Of a stretch of 19,027 bases of DNA, positions 9,141 to 15,314 are shown piece by piece (positions within the stretch are counted from its first letter, which is position 1; each line of letters begins with the position of its first letter). A program made the position numbers and the translations under genes. The notes beneath the pieces were generated by a model. It did not search any database and was not told where the DNA came from. It worked only from the letters and a program-made list of their open reading frames with translations. The stretch is from assembly GCA_031279675.1 (NCBI GenBank), contig JAITIB010000131.1, positions 1-19,027 on the forward strand, given 5' to 3'. Source of the stretch: Puniceicoccales bacterium. GTDB lineage: Bacteria; Verrucomicrobiota; Verrucomicrobiia; Opitutales; UBA953.

Positions 9141-10036
9141 GACATCGGACGATTGGACGGCGCCACAGCCTCCCTCCGTTGGAAAAACCGCGCAAGCGCC
9201 TCAAGACGGTTTTCACAAACACTCACGGCAAGACGGCTCCCCGCACCAGGGAACAACGCGCGCCAGCACCCCTCGCGCGCCTCGCGCCAACGGGCATGCG
9301 CGGCACGCTCCGCCGCGGTTCCCCGCAAAGTCACAAGACGCCCGTCAACGGGATCATACGCGGCAAAATCCTCCAGCGCCGGCAACGCGGCATCCCACGG
9401 ATCGTCAATGCGAAAACCCAGCGTCTGAAAATGCGACTGCATTGCGCGCCACCCCTCGGGAGGCGGAGCCGGCGCAAAATCCCCAAGCCAGACAAGAATG
9501 CTGTGGCGCGGCGCCAGACGCCTCAAAAGACTCCACGGCACCACCCCGCGCGCCGCTGCCGCAAGCGACGGCGGCGGCGTCCCGAAAAGTCGCGCCGCCG
9601 CATGGTGTATCGCGCCACGCCCGCGCACAGGCGGCTGCACATGGTGCCCAGCGGCGGTGGCGTGGACACAACCCACGCGGTCACGATTCACCGCGCCAAG
9701 CAACATCAACAATCCCGCAAGCTCAAGCAGCGCCTCGCGCTTCGACTGTGCCGTGGACCCAAACTGAAGACTCGGCGTGTCCTCAAAAAGAAGAACCACC
9801 GTGACCTCCCGCTCCTCCACGAACTTCTTCCGGTATGGCTCGCCCAACCGCGCGGTGACATTCCAGTCAATGTCACGCACATCATCGCCAAACGCATACT
9901 TCACCACCTGGTCAAACTCCATGCCACGCCCGCGAAACGCCGAGCGGTATTCCCCCCCGAGCGCATTTTCAACGACACCACGCACACGCCATTCGAGGCG
10001 GCGCAACAACGGCATGGACTGGAGAACACTCTGCAT
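9137..10036 (-). CDS. DUF58 domain protein of the MoxR-VWA operon
   Basis: 299 residues from ATG at 10036. A TTG at 10054, directly after the moxR stop, could add six residues and cannot be excluded. The hallmark DUF58 block lies at about residues 37-78: GMEFDQVVKYAFGDD, then RDIDWNVTAR, then a Lys/Arg-rich stretch leading to EERE. The following strand (VVLLFEDTPS) is a degenerate VWA-like MIDAS, usual in this family. No transmembrane helix is evident. DUF58 proteins are nearly always encoded between moxR and a VWA gene and are thought to bridge ATPase and VWA partner; their biochemistry is unsettled. The middle and C-terminal thirds are Ala/Arg/Pro-rich and less conserved in appearance. The C-terminal codons overlap the start of the BatA-like gene. 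Confidence 0.88.
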   Translation of the reverse strand: MQSVLQSMPLLRRLEWRVRGVVENALGGEYRSAFRGRGMEFDQVVKYAFGDDVRDIDWNVTARLGEPYRKKFVEEREVTVVLLFEDTPSLQFGSTAQSKREALLELAGLLMLLGAVNRDRVGCVHATAAGHHVQPPVRGRGAIHHAAARLFGTPPPSLAAAARGVVPWSLLRRLAPRHSILVWLGDFAPAPPPEGWRAMQSHFQTLGFRIDDPWDAALPALEDFAAYDPVDGRLVTLRGTAAERAAHARWREAREGCWRALFPGAGSRLAVSVCENRLEALARFFQRREAVAPSNRPMS

Positions 10037-10054
10037 GGTCGGGCAATCCGGCAA

Positions 10055-11029
10055 TCAGATGACCGGCACCGGTGTCGTCCGCAACACCTCGCCAATCACC
10101 GAATCCGCGGTCAGATTCTCCGCCTCCGCCTCATACGTCAGCCCCACACGATGTCGCAGCGTGTCGGGCGCTATCTCCTGCACCAGCCGTGGCGACAAAT
10201 ACTCCTCGCCACGCAACCACGCCAGCGCACGCCCCGCCTGGTAAAGCGCCAGCGACGCGCGCGGCGACGCCCCGAAACCCAGCCGCCGCAACGCCCCGTC
10301 CCCCGCCGGCACAGCCAGCGCGCGCGTCGCGCGCACCAGCGCCAGAATGTATTGCCCGACCGCGGGCGCCACGCGCACCGCTTCCACCGCGTGGCGCAAC
10401 TCCAGCAACTCCGCGCCGCTCGACACAGCGCGCAGCTCAGGCTGGCTCACCACACCGCCCCAACACTCCATCATGCGCGCCTCCTCCTCCAAGGTCGGGT
10501 AGTCCACAAGCAGCTTGAACAAAAACCGGTCCGTCTGCGCCTCCGGCAACGCATACGTCCCCTCCTGCTCGATGGGATTCTGCGTCGCCATGACAAAGAA
10601 CGGCCTCGGCAGCGCATGCGTCCCGCCGCCAATCGTCACCTGCCGTTCCTGCATCGCCTCCAGCAACGCGCTCTGCACTTTCGCAGGCGCGCGATTGATC
10701 TCGTCCGCAAGGACAAGGTTCGCAAACACCGGCCCCCGGTGCGGCGAGAACGCCCCGTCCTTGGGCGAGAACACCATCGTCCCAACCACATCGCTCGGCA
10801 AAAGATCGGGCGTGAACTGGATGCGCTCAAAGCGCACCCCCAACGCCGCGCCAAGCGACTTCACGAGGAGCGTCTTCGCAAGCCCGGGCATGCCCTCCAG
10901 CAACACATGCCCGTTGGCAAGCAGCGCCACAAGCAGACGCTCGACAACAACATCCTGCCCGATGACAGCCTTGGAGATCTCATCCCGCAGCTTCCGGGCC
11001 CATTCGCAACCGATGACAACGTTCGACAT
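10055..11029 (-). CDS. moxR: MoxR-family AAA+ ATPase
   Basis: 324 residues from ATG at 11029 (MSNVVIGCEWARKL). A GTG start 49 codons upstream would add a stretch with no MoxR similarity and is not preferred. The protein is a chaperone-like ATPase. Walker A is GMPGLAKT at 46-53, Walker B is LVLADE at 105-110 (Asp109, Glu110) followed by INRAPAKVQSALLEAM, and sensor 1 lies in ATQNPIEQEGTYALPEAQ. The MoxR signature DRFLF follows. It is the first gene of the minus-strand operon moxR-DUF58-VWA, and its TGA abuts the beginning of the DUF58 frame. It is expected to remodel or activate the VWA protein through ATP hydrolysis. It is divergently transcribed from the histone-like gene across 225 bp. Confidence 0.95.
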   Translation of the reverse strand: MSNVVIGCEWARKLRDEISKAVIGQDVVVERLLVALLANGHVLLEGMPGLAKTLLVKSLGAALGVRFERIQFTPDLLPSDVVGTMVFSPKDGAFSPHRGPVFANLVLADEINRAPAKVQSALLEAMQERQVTIGGGTHALPRPFFVMATQNPIEQEGTYALPEAQTDRFLFKLLVDYPTLEEEARMMECWGGVVSQPELRAVSSGAELLELRHAVEAVRVAPAVGQYILALVRATRALAVPAGDGALRRLGFGASPRASLALYQAGRALAWLRGEEYLSPRLVQEIAPDTLRHRVGLTYEAEAENLTADSVIGEVLRTTPVPVI

Positions 11030-11254
11030 AGCTTTATTGGAAAGGGAAAATCTTTGGACACAAGAGCGCCGGAACCGCAAGAAATTGTCTTCACCCGCCA
11101 GGCGATGCGCGCCGCATTTCCCGCGCCCGCCAGACACCCCGGGTGGAGCCGGCACGATTTTTTCCAGTGTGCTCACATTTCCGCTTTACAACAACCCCAC
11201 CGCACCTACTTCTCCCCATCGCGTGGGCGGCGAGCCGCCGCCCGCAACTCCCTG
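11030..11254. promoter_or_regulatory. divergent intergenic region between moxR and the histone-like gene
   Basis: This 225-bp gap separates two genes read away from each other, so it should hold both promoters. No convincing -35/-10 pair is visible on either strand. Short A/T-rich patches occur near 11031-11054 (next to moxR) and 11156-11190 (on the side of the plus-strand gene). A small stem-loop (GGCGG-CGAG-CCGCC, 11226-11239) sits about 15 nt before the plus-strand ATG and could affect translation in the leader. Since the neighbouring protein looks DNA-binding, an operator here is possible, but no clear inverted repeat for it was found. Confidence 0.4.
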
Positions 11255-11860
11255 ATGAATCAACGCTTAAACGACCAGCTCATACCTTGCACCATTTCGT
11301 TATCCGAGGCGGCCTGCCGCGTCATCGTTTCCTGTCGCGACGTGCAAGGGTTTCGCAACGCAAGCAATGTGGTCCGCCACGCGATCGAACAGTTTGATTT
11401 CAATGAATTTTCCAGCGCACGGATCACCCGCCAGGTCTCCGTCCGCCTTCCCACCAGAATGCGGGAGGAATTATTGATGCACGCGCGCAGGAACAGCGCC
11501 AGCATCAGCAACATCATTCGGGAAGCGCTCCACGCGCTATCCGTCAAACCAACCCAAATCCCAACCAAAGATACAGTCATGCCAGACGTAAAAAAGACCG
11601 TAAAGAAACCCGTGGCCGCCAAGGCCCCGGTAAAAAAAGCAGCCGCTCCGGCCTCCAAGCCAGCTGTTGCAAAAAAGGCCCCTCCGGCCAAGAAAAAGGC
11701 GCCAGTGCCAGCCAAAAAAACGGTTCCCGTAAAAAAAGCGGCCCCTGCCCCGAAGGCAGCTCCCGCAAAAAAGACGGTTCCCGTGAAAAAGGCCCCTGTC
11801 GCCAAGGCTCCGGCGAAAAAAACCGTCGTCGCCAAAAAACCCCCGGCAAAGAAGAAATAA
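11255..11860 (+). CDS. histone H1-like protein with tandem ribbon-helix-helix-like N-terminus
   Basis: 201 residues from ATG at 11255. Residues about 9-47 (strand CTISL, helix, turn GFRNASN, helix VVRHAIEQF) and about 57-96 (RQVSVRLPTRMREELL, then SASISNIIREALHAL) each have the strand-helix-turn-helix pattern of ribbon-helix-helix DNA-binding units. The second is the clearer one. Residues 109-201 form a disordered tail of Lys, Ala, Pro and Val, with 30 lysines in 93 residues and no aromatic residue, like histone H1 and bacterial H1-like proteins. An internal ATG at 11579 (Met109) begins exactly at the tail, so a tail-only product is conceivable. The predicted role is nucleoid binding or compaction with sequence-directed targeting; this is inference. 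No Shine-Dalgarno sequence is seen. The gene ends at a strong terminator and is probably monocistronic. Confidence 0.8.
   Translation: MNQRLNDQLIPCTISLSEAACRVIVSCRDVQGFRNASNVVRHAIEQFDFNEFSSARITRQVSVRLPTRMREELLMHARRNSASISNIIREALHALSVKPTQIPTKDTVMPDVKKTVKKPVAAKAPVKKAAAPASKPAVAKKAPPAKKKAPVPAKKTVPVKKAAPAPKAAPAKKTVPVKKAPVAKAPAKKTVVAKKPPAKKK
11708..11794 (+). repeat. imperfect direct repeat coding the PAKKTVPVKKA tail unit
   Basis: The eleven-residue unit PAKKTVPVKKA is encoded twice, at 11708-11740 and 11762-11794, separated by 21 bp. The DNA copies differ only at third positions and in A-run length (GCC AAA AAA ACG versus GCA AAA AAG ACG). The repeat lies within the histone-like tail and probably arose by local duplication or repeat drift. 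Confidence 0.75.
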
Positions 11861-11875
11861 CCGGGTTAACGGGAC

Positions 11876-11918
11876 GGCTCCCGCCGGCCAAAACCGGCGG
11901 AGCCAGCCTGTTTTTTTT
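11876..11918 (+). terminator. Rho-independent terminator of the histone-like gene
   Basis: The stem is GGCTCCCGCCGG against CCGGCGGAGCC with one unpaired C and loop CCAAAA. It is followed after six bases by an unbroken run of eight T (11911-11918). It starts 15 bp after the stop codon at 11860. This is a textbook intrinsic terminator for the upstream plus-strand gene. Confidence 0.88.
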
Positions 11919-11942
11919 GCGAAAAGAAAAGGGCGCCGGCAG

Positions 11943-11969
11943 ACGTCACCGTGGGTGGCGTGGTTTTTT
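11943..11969 (+). terminator. second, weaker terminator-like hairpin
   Basis: ACGTCACC pairs with GGTGGCGT (one G-T pair) across a GTG loop at 11943-11961. Six T follow at 11964-11969. It lies 25 bp behind the first terminator and before hrpB. It could be a backup terminator or part of the hrpB leader. Confidence 0.45.
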
Positions 11970-12042
11970 CTTTCTCGATTTTTCATGACCGCGCGCCCTG
12001 TTTTGATTTTTAGCCTCCGGCCCCTGGTTTTCCGTTGCACAA

Positions 12043-14631
12043 ATGACGTCCGCGCTGCCTATCCATTCCATCCGCAGGGATTTTTCCAATGCATGCGCAC
12101 GGACACGGCGCATCATTTTGCAGGCGCCCACAGGCTCGGGCAAATCCACACAGATTCCGCAATTTCTCCTCGACGACGGGCTTGTTCCACCGGGACGCAA
12201 GATCGTCATTTTGCAACCACGGCGACTGGCCACGCGGATGCTCGCGGCACGCATTGCCAGCGAACGCGGACAAGTGCCCGGGCGAGAGGTGGGATACCAA
12301 ATCCGGTTTGACCGGGTGGAATCCGCGGAGACGCGCATCAAGTTTATCACCGAGGGGCTGTTGCTGCGATTAATGCTGGGGGACGGGCAGATGGAGGATG
12401 TCGGCGCACTGGTGTTTGACGAGTTCCATGAACGCAACCTCGACTCGGACGTCGCGCTGGCACTGGCGCGACGCTTGCAAGAAACAACGCGCCCGGACCT
12501 GCTCATCGTCGTCATGTCGGCAACACTCGACACGGACTCATTGGCGCAATGGCTGGACGGATGCACGGTGCTGGGCGTGCAAGGACGGCTCTTTCCCATT
12601 GATGTCGAATACATCGGAGACGCGGCGGCAAGGCCGGGCGGGGCGCAAACCCCAGTATGGGAACTGGCCGCGGCACAATTCCGGAAGGCCTTTCACACCG
12701 TGCCGGAAGGCGACTTTCTTGTTTTCATGCCGGGCGCGCACGAGATTTGGAAAACCATCGAGGAAATCAACGCCACCACAGAAGGGCGTCACTGTCTCGT
12801 GCTCCCGCTGCACGGCGAACTGCCACCGGCGGACCAGGATCACGCCGTGGCGCCACCGCCACCAGGCGTGCGCAAGGTGGTTGTCTCGACAAATGTCGCC
12901 GAGACATCGCTGACGATTGACGGCGTGAGAGTTGTCATTGACAGCGGTCTGGCACGGGTGGCGCGCTGGGACCCGCACCGGGGCATCAACACGCTGCTCA
13001 TCGAAAACATCTCGCAGGCATCGGCGGAACAGCGCGCGGGACGTGCGGGACGCACAGCGCCGGGCTTGTGCGTGCGCCTCTGGGGAAAAGGATCGCACGA
13101 GACGCGCGCGGCGCGCGAAATGCCCGAAATCCGCCGCCTGGAATTATCCGCTCCAGTGCTCTCGCTCATGGCCGGTGGCATCGGGGACTTGGAGACCTTC
13201 CCGTGGTTTGAAAAGCCGGACGCACGGACATTGGCACGGGCACGGACATTACTGTGCGACTTGGGAGCGCTGGTGAAGGACCCTGCCGTGTCCGGCGCAT
13301 TTGCCATCACGGCACTGGGAAGCCGCATGGCGGCGTTTCCGCTGCACCCCCGCTATGCCCGGATGATGATCGCCGCGGGTGAGCACGGGTGCGTCACACA
13401 GGTGTCCGCGATCGCCGCGCTTACACAAGGGCGCGACATCCTGCTACCGATTGCAAACTCGCGCGACGCGGCGGAGAGGGAGGATTTGCTCGGGGAAACG
13501 CAATCGGACTTCTTCCACCGGCTGACCCTGTTCGGCATGGCCCGGAAAAAAAATTTCAACATCGGATTTTGCAAACGTTGGGGCATCCACGCGCAAGCCG
13601 CCGCAATGGCGGACAGGCTCTCGGAACAGTTTTTGCGCATCGCACACTCCCAAGGCATTCGAGACAACAGCCCCGGTGTCCGCGCCGGCATGGACACGCG
13701 GGATGCCATCCGGCGGTGTTTGCTCCTCGGATTCAGCGATCAACTCGCTGTACGGATTGACAAAGGGACGCTTCGGTGCGCGCTCGTCCACGGACGCAAG
13801 GGCGAATTGCGACGCCAGAGCGCGGTGCGCGACGCAAAACTGTTTGTCGCAGCAGAGGTGGATGAGGTGGAAACCCGCGGCGAGGTGACAGTGTTCCTCG
13901 GGCTTGCCACCGCCATCGAAGAAAAGTGGCTGGAGGAAATTTTCCCGGACGATTTCAACGAACAGTCCAGTGTGCGCTACGACGCCGCCCTGCGGCGGTG
14001 TTTTTCACGCCGCGAACGACGCTTCCGCGACCTTGTCATGGAAGCGCGCGAACGCGAGGAATTCTCCTCGGACGAGGCAAGCCGGCTGCTTGCGGCAGAA
14101 GTGCTCGCAGGACGGCTCGAACTGGAAAACTGGAATGGCACCGTCGAGGCCTGGATCAACAAGGTGAACTTTGCGGCCCGTCATCTCCCGGAGCTGGAGA
14201 TCTCCCCAATAGACGCGGACGGACGGCGGATGCTCGTGGAAGAGCTCTGCGCCGGCGCCACCGCATGGCACCAGATTCGTGACAAGGACGTGTGGCCAAC
14301 CTTGCGCGGCTGGCTCACGGCGGAGCAAACGGCAGCGCTGACGACCCTGCTGCCCGAACGCATCACCCTGCCCTACAAACAACGGAGTGCCGCCATCGAA
14401 TACACGGCAGAGGGGGAGGCGGTGGTGGGCGCGCGCCTGCAGGATTTGTATGACACACCCGGGACGCACTTTCGCATCGCAAACGGACGCGTGGCATTGG
14501 TCATCGAAATTCAATCGCCAGCACGCCGCACATTCCAACGGACTCGGGACCTGGATGCGTTTTGGAAAACCTCCTACGAATTGGTGAAAAAAGAGCTCCG
14601 CGGACGCTATCCCAAGCATGAGTGGCGATAA
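12043..14631 (+). CDS. hrpB: ATP-dependent DEAH-box helicase HrpB
   Basis: 862 residues, slightly longer than E. coli HrpB (about 810-825). Superfamily 2 motifs appear in order: Walker A APTGSGKST at 28-36, DEFHER at 126-131 (the HrpB form, where HrpA has DEAH), SAT at 159-161, STNVAETSLTIDG before residue 300, and QRAGRAGR at 330-337. A helicase-associated helical region follows. The C-terminal HrpB domain is recognisable by ARLQDLYDTPGTHF, SPARRTFQRTRDLDAFW and the closing KKELRGRYPKHEW. The protein stops just after this last motif. HrpB is a cytoplasmic nucleic-acid helicase whose cellular substrate is not well defined; it is dispensable in E. coli. The ATG has no Shine-Dalgarno sequence. 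The gene stands alone between a terminator and a pseudogene region. Confidence 0.95.
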   Translation: MTSALPIHSIRRDFSNACARTRRIILQAPTGSGKSTQIPQFLLDDGLVPPGRKIVILQPRRLATRMLAARIASERGQVPGREVGYQIRFDRVESAETRIKFITEGLLLRLMLGDGQMEDVGALVFDEFHERNLDSDVALALARRLQETTRPDLLIVVMSATLDTDSLAQWLDGCTVLGVQGRLFPIDVEYIGDAAARPGGAQTPVWELAAAQFRKAFHTVPEGDFLVFMPGAHEIWKTIEEINATTEGRHCLVLPLHGELPPADQDHAVAPPPPGVRKVVVSTNVAETSLTIDGVRVVIDSGLARVARWDPHRGINTLLIENISQASAEQRAGRAGRTAPGLCVRLWGKGSHETRAAREMPEIRRLELSAPVLSLMAGGIGDLETFPWFEKPDARTLARARTLLCDLGALVKDPAVSGAFAITALGSRMAAFPLHPRYARMMIAAGEHGCVTQVSAIAALTQGRDILLPIANSRDAAEREDLLGETQSDFFHRLTLFGMARKKNFNIGFCKRWGIHAQAAAMADRLSEQFLRIAHSQGIRDNSPGVRAGMDTRDAIRRCLLLGFSDQLAVRIDKGTLRCALVHGRKGELRRQSAVRDAKLFVAAEVDEVETRGEVTVFLGLATAIEEKWLEEIFPDDFNEQSSVRYDAALRRCFSRRERRFRDLVMEAREREEFSSDEASRLLAAEVLAGRLELENWNGTVEAWINKVNFAARHLPELEISPIDADGRRMLVEELCAGATAWHQIRDKDVWPTLRGWLTAEQTAALTTLLPERITLPYKQRSAAIEYTAEGEAVVGARLQDLYDTPGTHFRIANGRVALVIEIQSPARRTFQRTRDLDAFWKTSYELVKKELRGRYPKHEWR

Positions 14632-14759
14632 GCCACGTGCCGGCACAACATTCAAGATGCCCGTCTCAAAACGCACGTCGCGGGTATGCGCCTCGTCCTT
14701 GCGCAAACGTGCATCCGCCTCGTTCCACATCAGTTCAAGGCAACATCAAAAAGCCGCGC

Positions 14760-15227
14760 TCAGAAGTTGTAATTGATACCCAAGTTGAATTGGTGGGTGG
14801 TGGAGGTGCCGTAATTGCGCGAGGGGCCGAGATTGAGTTTTTCAGTGCACTGGAAACGGTATTGCAAGTCCGCGCTCAGGTTTTCGGTGAAGGCCCAGCG
14901 GGCGCCGAGGGTCACGCCATACGAGAGGACAGCTTTTGAGCCGCTTCGGTTGAGCGTGGTCGAGGTGCCGTTCATCAAGTCGCCGGTGTTGTTGTAAACT
15001 TCGTCGCGCGAGTTGAATTTTGATTTCATGGAAACGTAGGTCAGTCCGAGCTCCCGCCACCTCCACATGGAGCAACATGTCCATGGGTCTTTCCTGTCTC
15101 CACGGCAGAACACCCTTGCAAACCATGAATGATTGGTATGCCCAAGTACCCGGACTGTTCCACTGAAAACCTGATCCAATCGCACGGGTTGCGATACGTG
15201 GTTGCGATACGTAATTGCTGAGAACAT
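14760..15227 (-). pseudogene. remnant of an outer-membrane beta-barrel protein gene (5' part lost)
   Basis: The last ~95 codons (about 15050-14760) read as the end of a small beta-barrel protein: LGLTYVSMKSKFNSRDEV, then VLSYGVTLGARWAFTENL, SADLQYRFQC and a C-terminal HQFNLGINYNF ending in Phe. An ATG at 15227 opens the frame (155 residues), but residues 1-60 are Arg/Trp/Cys-rich with no signal peptide and no barrel pattern, so the 5' half looks replaced or frameshifted. A different frame starting at 15277 begins MKKTITVQTAIS, resembling a start of such a gene, but stops at 15041. A 13-bp tandem duplication lies between these two starts. The surrounding 14632-14759 and 15228-15314 hold no other gene that I can support. 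It could instead be a short expressed protein, which I consider less likely. Confidence 0.6.
15187..15212. repeat. perfect 13-bp tandem duplication
   Basis: GGTTGCGATACGT occurs twice head-to-tail (15187-15199 and 15200-15212) with no mismatch. Thirteen is not a multiple of three, so the event shifts any frame crossing it. It lies in the 5' part of the beta-barrel remnant and looks like a recent slippage or repair product, or a target-site-like duplication with nothing between the copies. Confidence 0.85.
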
Positions 15228-15314
15228 GCCTCTCCCAGCCTTGAAATAGCAGTTTGAACAGTAATCGTTTTTTTCATCGTGCCCGCCTCTCAATCTCCAG
15301 ATTCTGCCCTCGCC

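Noticed and set aside
8073..9428. 451-residue plus-strand open frame
   Set aside because: It is antisense to the BatA-like VWA gene, whose MIDAS residues are complete; the product is Arg/Pro-rich with no domain.
11226..11239. GGCGG-CGAG-CCGCC stem-loop as a terminator
   Set aside because: No T-tract on either strand, and it lies in a leader upstream of a start codon; kept only as a possible leader structure.
9179..11254. Long upstream extension of the histone-like gene frame on the plus strand
   Set aside because: It is antisense to DUF58 and moxR, and its composition is Arg/His-rich and unlike a protein. The gene is taken to start at ATG 11255, where the RHH-like region begins.
14635..14759. 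Short plus-strand frame after hrpB beginning MPVSKRTSRVC, 39 residues
   Set aside because: Too short, no ribosome binding site and no recognisable similarity; the stretch is treated as non-coding.
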